Below are positions 37,297 through 44,637 of a DNA stretch of 64,000 bases, one piece after another. The stretch covers positions 186,001-250,000 of the forward strand of contig JAEUQK010000018.1 in assembly GCA_016789265.1 (NCBI GenBank), written 5' to 3'. The DNA comes from Blastocatellia bacterium (lineage in GTDB: Bacteria > Acidobacteriota > Blastocatellia > Pyrinomonadales > Pyrinomonadaceae). Within the stretch, counting starts at the first letter, position 1. Every line of letters begins with the position of its first letter. Made by a program: the position numbers and the translations under genes. Below the pieces are notes generated by a model. That model was not told the origin of the DNA, did not search any database, and worked only from the letters and a program-made list of their open reading frames with translations.

Positions 37297-38073
37297 ATGA
37301 AAAACCTATTGATTGTCACATTCATCGTCACCGTTTCTTCCATTTGTGCCTTGGCTCAAAAGCCGGATTCGTCTAAACCGCCAGCTCCTAAGCCAGCGGC
37401 CGAGTCTTCGGCAGTTCGCCTGCCGTCAGCAGCCGACGTGCTTGAGAAATACGTCAAAGCGATCGGCGGACGAGACGCTCTTCAGAAGTTCAAGACGAGA
37501 TATCAGGCAGGCACCGTCGAGCTTTCGCCGATGGGGCTGAAAGGAACGATCGAATCTTATGCGCGTTCGGACGACCGTTCACTGACAAAGGTAAGCCTTG
37601 CAGGTATCGGAGACATCCTCGACGGCTATGACGGAAAGACGGCATGGACGGTAAATCCGATACAGGGCAGCCGGATAAAGGAAGGCCGCGAGCTTCTGCA
37701 AACCAAGAGAAACAACATCTTTGCCCGCGAGTCTTCGATAGATAAGATCTATAAGTCCGTAACCGTTCGCGGTATCGAAAAGGTTGGCGAACACGATACA
37801 TACGTTATCGTTGCCTCGAGTGACGGGCTGCCGGACGACATTCTCTATTTCGATAAGGAAAACGGGCTGATGCTCCGCAGCGACACGATATCGATAACTC
37901 CCGAAGGCGAACAAGCAGTAAAAACGTTTTACGACGATTACCGAGAGGTCGATGGCATCAAGTCCGCATTCAAGATCAAGGCGATAACGCCTGCGTTCGA
38001 GATCAATTCGGTCATTACCGAGGTCAAATACGGCATGCCGATCGAAGACTCAAAGTTCGTGCAGCCGAAGTAG
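37297..38073 (+). CDS. Secreted LolA/LolB-like beta-barrel-fold protein
   Basis: About 258 residues. It begins with a signal peptide (LLIVTFIVTVSSICALAQ) and a Pro/Ser/Lys-rich linker, then AADVLEKYVKAIGGRDALQK, a start common to acidobacterial outer-membrane-lipoprotein-sorting-like proteins. Beta-rich sequence follows, with GYDGKTAWTVNP and a terminal EVKYGMPIEDSKFVQP. The fold is probably like LolA/LolB, which carry lipids or lipoproteins, but the specific role is unknown. I chose the ATG at 37297 because an upstream start would overlap the S41 gene and lose the signal peptide. Confidence 0.75.
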   Translation: MKNLLIVTFIVTVSSICALAQKPDSSKPPAPKPAAESSAVRLPSAADVLEKYVKAIGGRDALQKFKTRYQAGTVELSPMGLKGTIESYARSDDRSLTKVSLAGIGDILDGYDGKTAWTVNPIQGSRIKEGRELLQTKRNNIFARESSIDKIYKSVTVRGIEKVGEHDTYVIVASSDGLPDDILYFDKENGLMLRSDTISITPEGEQAVKTFYDDYREVDGIKSAFKIKAITPAFEINSVITEVKYGMPIEDSKFVQPK

Positions 38074-38075
38074 AG

Positions 38076-38861
38076 TCAATATGGCGAGCCAAGCAACTCC
38101 TGACGTTTTGCGAGAAGTTTGGCAGGATCGTTAGTGATGATTGCGTTCAGGCCGAGCTTGAGGCCTTTTCTTATCCAGCGAGGATTGTCAGCGGTCCAGA
38201 TGGTCACACGCATATCACGGCGAGCGGCCTTTTTCATTAATTTCTTTGTTGCGAGGGTGTAATGAAGCGATATCTCATCAACGCCCACGTCCTCGGCAAG
38301 GTTCAAGAGATGCTTGTCCTTGCGGAGTATGTTCCTGATCTTTGGTGCGAACAAGGCAGCCGTCCGAACCTCGGGACATGCAGACTTGATGAAGGGGATC
38401 ACGTTTAGCTTAAAGCTCTTTACAATGATCCGCGAAAGCATCGGCGAACCGCAGATCACTTCGCACACTGCATTTGAGAGGCTTTCGACGTCTGCTTCCC
38501 TACACTTGAGCTCGATGTAGATCAGTCCTTGGAATTCCTTTAGAAATTCAAGTGTCTCTGCGAGTGTCGGGACCTTTTCTTTTTTGAACTCAGGGTCTGC
38601 AAGATCGGGCATCTGGCGGTTGAACCACGAACCCACGTCCAGATCGCTTAACTCTGTCGAAGTGTAATGTGCGAGCTTGTCATTTCTTCCCGCGACACGC
38701 TTCAACGACGAATCGTGAAACACCACCGCGACCCCGTCCTTTGCCAGCCGAACGTCCAGTTCGATACCGTCAGCACCGGCCTCGATAGCTCGACGAAAGG
38801 CCGCAAAGGTGTTCTCAGGTGCGTATGCACTTGCTCCTCGATGTGCGATTATCAGCGGCAT
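38076..38861 (-). CDS. Glycerophosphodiester phosphodiesterase
   Basis: The 261-residue protein shows the GDPD signature: IIAHRGASAYAPENTFAAF with the catalytic His-Arg and the metal-binding Glu, GADGIELDVRLAKDG, and VVFHDSSLKR with the second catalytic His. It hydrolyses glycerophosphodiesters to glycerol-3-phosphate and an alcohol. No signal peptide is seen, so it is likely cytoplasmic (UgpQ-like). It ends three bases from the stop of the convergent LolA-like gene. Confidence 0.93.
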   Translation of the reverse strand: MPLIIAHRGASAYAPENTFAAFRRAIEAGADGIELDVRLAKDGVAVVFHDSSLKRVAGRNDKLAHYTSTELSDLDVGSWFNRQMPDLADPEFKKEKVPTLAETLEFLKEFQGLIYIELKCREADVESLSNAVCEVICGSPMLSRIIVKSFKLNVIPFIKSACPEVRTAALFAPKIRNILRKDKHLLNLAEDVGVDEISLHYTLATKKLMKKAARRDMRVTIWTADNPRWIRKGLKLGLNAIITNDPAKLLAKRQELLGSPY

Positions 38862-38892
38862 ATTCTCTTACTCGACCTATACGCGTGTGTGA

Positions 38893-38934
38893 CTGTTTCA
38901 GAAATAGGGACGACAAACTGAGACACTGAAACAG
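38893..38934. repeat. Inverted repeat between GDPD and methyltransferase genes
   Basis: Perfect 9-bp arms CTGTTTCAG/CTGAAACAG separated by 24 bases. A similar pair (GGTTTCAG/CTGAAACAG) occurs near 46718-46748, so it may be a short repeat family or a regulator site. Confidence 0.4.
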
Positions 38935-38962
38935 ATGAGACGAGACACCTATGAGTTTTCTC

Positions 38963-39613
38963 TTACTTTTTCTCAAGCAGGAATATCGTCTTCGACCACG
39001 CTATCGGTTCCGCAACCGGAAACTTGTGGTTACCTACGATATTAAAATAGCGTTGTGAAATCTTTCTTACATCATCGAGGGGATGGATCTTAAAATTGTA
39101 GAGAAGTTCCAGGACGCTTCCGACCAGCGAAGGCTTTACCGGAAGCAGCACGAGCCGTCCGCCTTTCTTCAGCACACGTGCAGATTCACGAAGCCCGTCG
39201 TCAAGCGGGACATACTCCAGCACACCGCAGGACAGCACGACATCAAAGCTCTCGTCCGCAAAGGGAAGCGAGAGCACGTTTCCCTGAACGTGGCTGATGG
39301 CTTTATGGTCAACCTTCTTCTCTTTCCGAGCTTGTCCGCGTGCGAGTTTCAGCGAATTCCTTGAAAGGTCGAAGGCCACGGTCTTTTTTGGCCGAAAGCC
39401 AGCTTCGTGAAACGCAAAAGTAACGACACCCGTTCCGCTTCCTGCATCAAGCACCATCGAATCAGGCCCAATGTCGAGCTTAAGCGATTTAAGAAACTTG
39501 GTTACGGAATCTTTGTAGCCGTTGAGTTTAAGGGCAAGGTTGTGAACGTCCGCGATGCGATCGTAGAAAGTGGCGGTCTTGTCCTTTGATCTGATCCTAG
39601 TCGCTGGCTTCAT
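38963..39613 (-). CDS. Class I SAM-dependent methyltransferase
   Basis: The 216-residue protein has the Rossmann-type SAM site VLDAGSGTGVVTFAF (motif I), then a motif II-like acidic turn (KKTVAFDLSRNSLKLA), SFDVVLSCGVLEYV and VLKKGGRLVLLPVKP. The substrate is unknown; the UbiE/Coq5-like pattern suggests a small molecule or lipid. Its ATG overlaps the stop of the TlpA-like gene (ATGA), indicating translational coupling. Confidence 0.88.
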   Translation of the reverse strand: MKPATRIRSKDKTATFYDRIADVHNLALKLNGYKDSVTKFLKSLKLDIGPDSMVLDAGSGTGVVTFAFHEAGFRPKKTVAFDLSRNSLKLARGQARKEKKVDHKAISHVQGNVLSLPFADESFDVVLSCGVLEYVPLDDGLRESARVLKKGGRLVLLPVKPSLVGSVLELLYNFKIHPLDDVRKISQRYFNIVGNHKFPVAEPIAWSKTIFLLEKK

Positions 39614-41010
39614 TTCTCGGCTAACAATTTCACGATCATCTCACGAAGGTCTTCGATACGGCTTGAACTCGTGCCAGCTTCAATGTAGCGGATCACGCCT
39701 TTTCTGTCGATCAAGACCGCAGTCGGCAATGCAGTCGCCCCATAGTTCAACTGGTTCGCCTGGTCTTTGCCTACAACGAAATCATACGGCAATTTCTGTT
39801 TCGCTTTAAAGCGGTTCAGGAATTCGATCTCGCCCGCTTCGTCCACCGGACGGCTCTCGTCGCGTCCGTAATAGCGTGTCACACCGAGAATGACGAACCC
39901 CTTGTCTGTTAGGTCGTTATGCCATTCGATAAGGTGCGGAAAGGCTTCGAAACAAGGCCCGCACCACGTTGCCCAAAAATCCAAAAGCACGACCTTTCCT
40001 TTAAGGTCAGCCATTTTGACCGGTTCGCCCGGAAACCACTTATCGACCGACGCAAGTTCCGGTGCCTGTTCGCCCAGGAGCCTGTAATGCTTCTCTCGCC
40101 GTTTCAGCCGTTGGACCGCGTCCTCACGCTGGCCTTCGAGCGGAAGTTCCTTTGTAGCGGCAATGAGCATCGAAAGATATGTTTCCAATGCAAGGGCCTT
40201 TCTGCCTGATTCGATGCGATAGGTGATCAACTTATCGGCGGCGAAATAGTACAGTATCGAGTTGCCGTTCGTGCCGACTGTCTTGCGGAGATCCTCGAGC
40301 GTATTGTCGGCGGATGCCGCATCTCCGGCAAGCCTGTAAGCGTCAAAAAGCACTATGCCGTTGTCGTAAAACAGATCAAGCCCGACAGAACGCATTGACG
40401 GGTCAGCGACGAGCGTCCGCGAGATCGCAAATGCCTCTGCGGCATATGGAGTCGCCTTTTCGGGTTCGCCGGCCGACATGTAAGCCTTTGCGAGCTCCGT
40501 GTTCATCCGAAGCTTGTCGAATGCCTTCACTGGTTCGTTCTTTACATATTCCGTGAGCAAGCCCGTGGCATCTTCAAAGCGTTTCTGCTTTGACGCGATC
40601 ACGGAAAGCAGCGAACGAGCCGTCTGAGTTCGTTCGGGTGTTCGGCTTTCCTGAGAAATGTATTTGCGAAGGGTTTCCGTTGTTCCGTCGAGGTTTTCGG
40701 CTATCCAATGGAGCAGTGCAAGGTAATAGATGTCGTCCGGCGAAAGCTCGGTTCGGGCCGAGGCGATAGCCGCGTACTTGGCCGCCATCTGCTTTTGTTC
40801 GCGTTCGGTCTGCAGCCGAAGCCGCTCACTGACGGCGACCTTTCGCTTCTCAAAATCGTCGTATTTCAGCTTCCGGTAAGCGTTCGCCTCGTCAAACATC
40901 TCCTTGACCGTGCGTTCGTCACCCGCGGGAACAGGCGTAACAGCCCGCCGCGACTGGCCAAAGGCGGTCAGCGATAACGCAAACAAAACAATGACGACGA
41001 CAGCTCTCAT
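39610..41010 (-). CDS. TlpA-family thioredoxin-like protein with N-terminal TPR-like region
   Basis: The 466-residue exported protein has a signal peptide (VVVIVLFALSLTAFGQ), a helical TPR-like middle (about 30-310), and a C-terminal thioredoxin-fold domain with the redox motif DFWATWCGPCFEAFPHL, followed by YGATALPTAVLIDRKG containing the cis-Pro. TlpA/ResA-like proteins reduce periplasmic disulphides, often for cytochrome or enzyme maturation. The large helical N-terminal part is typical of Acidobacteriota/Bacteroidota versions. Confidence 0.9.
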   Translation of the reverse strand: MRAVVVIVLFALSLTAFGQSRRAVTPVPAGDERTVKEMFDEANAYRKLKYDDFEKRKVAVSERLRLQTEREQKQMAAKYAAIASARTELSPDDIYYLALLHWIAENLDGTTETLRKYISQESRTPERTQTARSLLSVIASKQKRFEDATGLLTEYVKNEPVKAFDKLRMNTELAKAYMSAGEPEKATPYAAEAFAISRTLVADPSMRSVGLDLFYDNGIVLFDAYRLAGDAASADNTLEDLRKTVGTNGNSILYYFAADKLITYRIESGRKALALETYLSMLIAATKELPLEGQREDAVQRLKRREKHYRLLGEQAPELASVDKWFPGEPVKMADLKGKVVLLDFWATWCGPCFEAFPHLIEWHNDLTDKGFVILGVTRYYGRDESRPVDEAGEIEFLNRFKAKQKLPYDFVVGKDQANQLNYGATALPTAVLIDRKGVIRYIEAGTSSSRIEDLREMIVKLLAEK

Positions 41011-41052
41011 AAATAAGAATGATACGAAGAAGTTCGCTGATCTCTCTTGTGT

Positions 41053-41110
41053 AATTTCGTGTGGTTTCGTGGTATCAGCTCTTTCTTTGAACCACGAAAT
41101 AACACGAATT
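41053..41110. repeat. Solo hairpin of the TTCGTG(T/G) repeat family
   Basis: The arms AATTTCGTGTGGTTTCGTGGT and, inverted, ACCACGAAATAACACGAATT surround a 17-base loop. The words TTCGTG and CCACGAA match the inverted repeats that bound the GxxExxY cassette at 51974-52425, so this could be an empty or internally deleted relative of that cassette. Confidence 0.6.
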
Positions 41111-41140
41111 AACGGGAAAAAGACGAAAACAAGTCAACGA

Positions 41141-42232
41141 TCAACTGCCTACAGCGAACAACTGCCTGTCAGGACTGAAATACCTGAAACACTCCGAATC
41201 TGTCCCGTTTATTATCTTATCAGCGACTAGCTCTGCCGTTACAGGTGCAAGAAGGATGCCGTTTCGGTAATGACCGGTTGCAACGAACATTCCATCCATT
41301 TCACCTATGACCGGAAGGCCGTCCGGAGCGAATGGGCGAAAGCCCGACCACGCATCGTTCATTTTAAGATCGGCAATCGCTGGAACGGTTCTCACCGCGG
41401 CATCTGCAAGATCGCGTACGCCCGATTCGGTCACTTCCTTTACAAACCCGACGTCCTCGCTCGTTGCACCGACCAGAATACGTCCGTCTGCCCTCGGTAC
41501 GAGATAGGCTCCGGCCCCATAAATGACCCTGCTAAGCACGCCTTTGCCTCCATCGAACTCAAGAACCTGTCCGCGTATCGGCTTGACGGACAATGCGGGT
41601 TTGATGAACGACGACCACGCTCCGGCTGCGAGTATGATCACTTCGGGATCGCGAGACGATAGGTCAGGGCCTGCAATTCTAAATTGCCCATTCTCAATTC
41701 TCACTTCGGAATTCTCGATGATCTCGATGCCGTTCTTCCGTGCGTAAGCGATGAGTGCCGTAACGAGTTTGCGGTTCTCAACGTGGCCGTCCTTTGGATA
41801 GTGCAAACCAAGTATCACATCTTCCGAGACAGCCGGTTCGAGCCTTAGAACGTTCTCACCCGAAAGGCGTTCGACGTCGATGTTCGATGCGGTCTGCCGC
41901 TCGTATTTCCCGGCGAGATGTTCCGCACCCGCAGGGTCAAAAGCGAGTTCGAGCGTGCCGGTCTGCCTGAGCTCGATGTCGATGCCCGTCTCTTCCAACA
42001 GCTCCGCCGCAAACTGCGGATAAAGAGCGTTCGATGCCGAACAGAGGCGGTAAAAATCATCGATCGCCTCGGTCTCGGCGTTCGGAGCCAGCATTCCCGC
42101 CGCTGCCCACGAAGCCTCTCGCCCGCACGTCCCGCGTTCGATAATGGTTATGCGCCTCGCACCACGCTTATGCAACGCACGTGCAATGCTCAGGCCGATA
42201 ACGCCTCCACCGATGATCGTAAACTCTGCCAC
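41141..42232 (-). CDS. thiO: Glycine oxidase ThiO (FAD-dependent)
   Basis: About 363 residues with the FAD-binding start FTIIGGGVIGLSIARAL, then GREASWAAAGMLAP, the hallmark of ThiO, and a C-terminal SGFRPFAPDGLPVIGEMDG and GHYRNGILLAP. ThiO oxidises glycine to iminoacetate for the thiazole ring of thiamine. The GTG at 42232 is preferred because it sits right before the dinucleotide-binding strand; an in-frame GTG at 42286 would add 18 residues. No other thi gene is adjacent. A diverged copy of its 5' end lies at 44083-44163. Confidence 0.88.
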   Translation of the reverse strand: MAEFTIIGGGVIGLSIARALHKRGARRITIIERGTCGREASWAAAGMLAPNAETEAIDDFYRLCSASNALYPQFAAELLEETGIDIELRQTGTLELAFDPAGAEHLAGKYERQTASNIDVERLSGENVLRLEPAVSEDVILGLHYPKDGHVENRKLVTALIAYARKNGIEIIENSEVRIENGQFRIAGPDLSSRDPEVIILAAGAWSSFIKPALSVKPIRGQVLEFDGGKGVLSRVIYGAGAYLVPRADGRILVGATSEDVGFVKEVTESGVRDLADAAVRTVPAIADLKMNDAWSGFRPFAPDGLPVIGEMDGMFVATGHYRNGILLAPVTAELVADKIINGTDSECFRYFSPDRQLFAVGS

Positions 42233-42305
42233 AGTAGTAAATGATATTAGATAACCTGCCCACACGGTAGTAATGGCGACGGACACTCGTCACTTGTCAT
42301 ACGTT

Positions 42306-42329
42306 CCGTTCCACTTTTAGGTGGAACGG
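42306..42329. repeat. Palindromic hairpin upstream of thiO
   Basis: Perfect 9-bp arms CCGTTCCAC/GTGGAACGG with a 6-base loop. A closely related palindrome precedes the thiO-fragment copy at 43977-44010, at nearly the same distance from the coding start. Confidence 0.65.
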
Positions 42330-42392
42330 CATGGCCGGCAGACCGGACGACCGGACAACGGTCAGATGTCTTATCTCTCAATTTCCCTCTCT

Positions 42393-42425
42393 CCTTTATC
42401 CTTTAACCTTTATCCTTTATCCTTT
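42393..42425. repeat. Heptamer tandem repeat (CCTTTAT)
   Basis: About 4.7 head-to-tail copies of CCTTTAT (one variant CCTTTAA) end six bases before the ATG of the isocitrate/isopropylmalate dehydrogenase gene. The pyrimidine-rich strand leaves no Shine-Dalgarno sequence for that gene. A shorter related stretch (CTCCTTTCGCCTTTATCC) occurs near 44190-44215. Confidence 0.8.
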
Positions 42426-42430
42426 CTTTT

Positions 42431-43456
42431 ATGGCAAAGCACAGAATTACGTTGATACCCGGTGACGGCATTGGGCCGGAGATAGTTGCGGCTACGGTCC
42501 GCATAATCGAAGCGGCGGGCGTGGACATCGAGTGGGAAAACCAGATACTCGGCGTTCAGGCCCAGGAGGAATACGGGACGACCTTGCCGGACGAGACCAT
42601 CGATTCGATCAAGCGAAACAAGGTCGCTTTAAAAGGCCCGCAGATGACGCCCGTGGGCAAAGGCTTTACTTCGGTGAACGTCGGCTTGCGTCGGGCACTT
42701 GACCTCTATGCGAACGTACGTCCGGTAAAGGCCCTGCCGAACGTGGAATGCAGATACCCGAACCTCGATCTCGTCATCGTCCGCGAAAATACCGAGGGGC
42801 TTTATGCGGGGCTTGAGCACGTGGTCGTTCCGGGCGTGGTCGAGAGCCTGAAGATCATTACCGAAAAGGCTTCGACGCGGATCGCACGCTATGCGTTCGA
42901 GTTTGCACGCGACAACGGGCGAAAAAAGGTGACGGCCGTCCACAAGGCGAACATCATGAAGGTCTCGGATGGTCTTTTCCTAGAGTGTTTCTACAACGTC
43001 GCGAAGGAATTTCCCGATATCGAATCGGACGACAAGATCATCGACAACTGTTGCATGCAGTTAGTAATGCGGCCCGAACAGTTTGACGTGATGGTGATGG
43101 AAAACCTCTACGGCGACATCGTTTCGGACCTGTGTGCGGGGCTGATCGGCGGGCTCGGGCTGGCTCCTGGTGCGAATATCGGTGAGCTTGGTGCCGTGTT
43201 CGAAGCGGTACACGGTTCTGCTCCCGACATCGCCGGACAGGGCATCGCAAACCCGACGGCTTTGCTGATGTCGGCCATTGAAATGCTCCGCCACATAGGC
43301 GAACGCGATGCGGCAGACCGAATTCAGGCGGCTATGCTCGGTGTGTTCGCTGACGGCAAGTGGATAACGCGTGATCTCGGCGGAACCGCAAAGACGAACG
43401 AGTTTGCACGTGCCATCTGTGAGAAGCTTACGGGCGAAACAGCAGCAAGCGTTTAG
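42431..43456 (+). CDS. Isocitrate/isopropylmalate dehydrogenase family enzyme, likely NAD-dependent isocitrate dehydrogenase
   Basis: The 341-residue protein begins ITLIPGDGIGPEIV and has FTSVNVGLRRALDLYANVRP, the substrate-binding region typical of NAD-type isocitrate dehydrogenases, plus VRENTEGLYAG and NLYGDIVSDLCAGLIGGLG with metal-binding Asp residues. The final EAVHGSAPDIAGQGIANPTA is the coenzyme region. It decarboxylates a 2-hydroxy-dicarboxylate with NAD; isocitrate is the best guess, with isopropylmalate or homoisocitrate as alternatives. It starts right after a heptamer repeat, with no ribosome binding site visible. Confidence 0.88.
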   Translation: MAKHRITLIPGDGIGPEIVAATVRIIEAAGVDIEWENQILGVQAQEEYGTTLPDETIDSIKRNKVALKGPQMTPVGKGFTSVNVGLRRALDLYANVRPVKALPNVECRYPNLDLVIVRENTEGLYAGLEHVVVPGVVESLKIITEKASTRIARYAFEFARDNGRKKVTAVHKANIMKVSDGLFLECFYNVAKEFPDIESDDKIIDNCCMQLVMRPEQFDVMVMENLYGDIVSDLCAGLIGGLGLAPGANIGELGAVFEAVHGSAPDIAGQGIANPTALLMSAIEMLRHIGERDAADRIQAAMLGVFADGKWITRDLGGTAKTNEFARAICEKLTGETAASV

Positions 43457-43489
43457 CTGCAAGAAATAGCGGCGAAAGGCGTTCAATAA

Positions 43490-43524
43490 ATGGGCATCGG
43501 ACAGTTTGGTGCCCATCAAGGAGG
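43490..43524 (+). promoter_or_regulatory. Hairpin and strong ribosome binding site before the small secreted protein
   Basis: ATGGGCA/TGCCCAT arms form a hairpin, followed directly by AAGGAGG six bases before the ATG at 43531. The Shine-Dalgarno is the strongest in this area, fixing the start. The hairpin may be a weak terminator for the upstream dehydrogenase or a 5' stabiliser. Confidence 0.6.
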
Positions 43525-43530
43525 GTAACT

Positions 43531-43929
43531 ATGAGATCGTTTTTCGTTGGTTTTATCGCAATTCTGTTATTCGGCGGCCTTTCGGCCGTTTCAGCAAAAC
43601 AAACTCAGGAACTCAGCGTCCAGATCAATAAAGAAGCAACGTCAACGGGCGGCGTCACGGTGAAATTCCTCGAGCTTATCGAAGATTCACGCTGTCCGAC
43701 CGATACTAACTGCATCTGGGCAGGAAACGCCAAGATCAAGGTAGAGGTCACAAAGCCGGGCCATAAGGCAAAGACCTTAACGCTGAACACCCGCGTCAAT
43801 CCGCAATCGGTTCTCTTCGGCGGTTACCAGATCAAACTCACGGGCCTAACGCCCGAACCGCGTACAAACATACGCATCCGCAAGGACGGCTACGTCGCCA
43901 CATTCACCATCGCAAAGGTTTACAAATAA
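43531..43929 (+). CDS. Small secreted protein of unknown function
   Basis: The 132-residue protein has a signal peptide (FVGFIAILLFGGLSAVSA) and a mature domain of about 108 residues that looks beta-rich. Two cysteines in RCPTDTNCIWAGNAKIKVEV, with that CxxxxxCxW pattern, occur in a family of small exported proteins I recall from Acidobacteriota/Bacteroidota genomes without known role. Strong ribosome binding site, so likely well expressed. Confidence 0.75.
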   Translation: MRSFFVGFIAILLFGGLSAVSAKQTQELSVQINKEATSTGGVTVKFLELIEDSRCPTDTNCIWAGNAKIKVEVTKPGHKAKTLTLNTRVNPQSVLFGGYQIKLTGLTPEPRTNIRIRKDGYVATFTIAKVYK

Positions 43930-43976
43930 GCGGATCGTGCAGAGTTGAGGATCGGGAGATGATAAGTGAGAGTTTC

Positions 43977-44010
43977 CCGTTCCGTTCAACCTATAAGTCG
44001 AACGGAACGG
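43977..44010. repeat. Palindrome upstream of the thiO fragment copy
   Basis: Perfect 11-bp arms CCGTTCCGTTC/GAACGGAACGG around a 12-base loop. It matches the palindrome upstream of thiO (26 of 29 aligned bases by eye), supporting a single duplication that carried upstream DNA along. Confidence 0.65.
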
Positions 44011-44082
44011 CAAAACGCTCAGTTGAGATCAAGGCGTTCAGCGTTCGTGGTACGGCCGCCCGAACCAATATCGTTCACAAAT

Positions 44083-44163
44083 GTGGCAAGGATCACGATC
44101 ATCGGCGGAGGCGTTATCGGCCCGAGCATTGCACGTGCGTTGCACAAGAGAGGTGCGAGGCGG
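44083..44163 (+). pseudogene. Duplicated 5' fragment of thiO
   Basis: These 81 bases align without gaps to the first 81 bases around the thiO start (minus strand 42154-42234) with about nine differences. They would encode VARITIIGGGVIGPSIARAL, i.e. the FAD-binding N-terminus only, then the similarity stops abruptly and unrelated sequence runs into the doxX-like gene. The frame remains open upstream and downstream but no other enzyme part is present. A translational remnant of an ISFT tetrapeptide before the start is also shared. It is a non-functional relic of a local inverted duplication. Confidence 0.8.
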
Positions 44164-44206
44164 TCCGTTCAACTCCCGCTCTCCACTTGCCACTCTCCTT
44201 TCGCCT

Positions 44207-44608
44207 TTATCCTTTTGTTAGGTACATCGTCGCCAGTGCAAGAAGAAAATAGGGAACGAGTACGGCTGCACCCGCATAATCTTTCGCGAGGCGTTGGCCA
44301 AAGAAGAGCGACGTGAGCGATAGGGCGGCGAGAACACCCGCATAGAAGATGTAGATCGTGATACCTGTAAGCAGGCACTTAACGAATCCGGCAGCAGCGA
44401 GTATACCGGTTGCAAGCTCAAGAAGGGTGATAGTGCCAAGCATCATCGGCACCGTACCTGCGAGAAATGTCTTAGAGAAATGGCCGGTAAGCCATTCGAG
44501 ATTGCCTTTCCAATCGAAGACCTTGTCCAGTCCCGACTGTATAAAAAGCACCGCGAGGAAAAGTGCGGCAAACAGTGCCGGGAGGTCCTTTATCGTCTGG
44601 TCAAACAT
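44207..44608 (-). CDS. DoxX family membrane protein
   Basis: The 133-residue protein has four predicted membrane segments and the DoxX-type start AALFLAVLFIQSGLDKVFDW, with an E in LLELATGILAA. DoxX-like proteins are small inner-membrane proteins, in some cases associated with quinone or thiol redox systems; function is uncertain. It lies 29 bases downstream of the Xaa-Pro peptidase gene on the same strand, with which it is probably co-transcribed. Confidence 0.85.
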   Translation of the reverse strand: MFDQTIKDLPALFAALFLAVLFIQSGLDKVFDWKGNLEWLTGHFSKTFLAGTVPMMLGTITLLELATGILAAAGFVKCLLTGITIYIFYAGVLAALSLTSLFFGQRLAKDYAGAAVLVPYFLLALATMYLTKG

Positions 44609-44637
44609 AAGGTCCTAAATTGTCTTTGTCCCACACG

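Noticed and set aside
43966..44316. 116-codon plus-strand frame containing the ThiO-like motif
   Set aside because: Only the FAD-binding start is homologous; upstream and downstream parts have no protein-like features and overlap the opposite-strand doxX-like gene.
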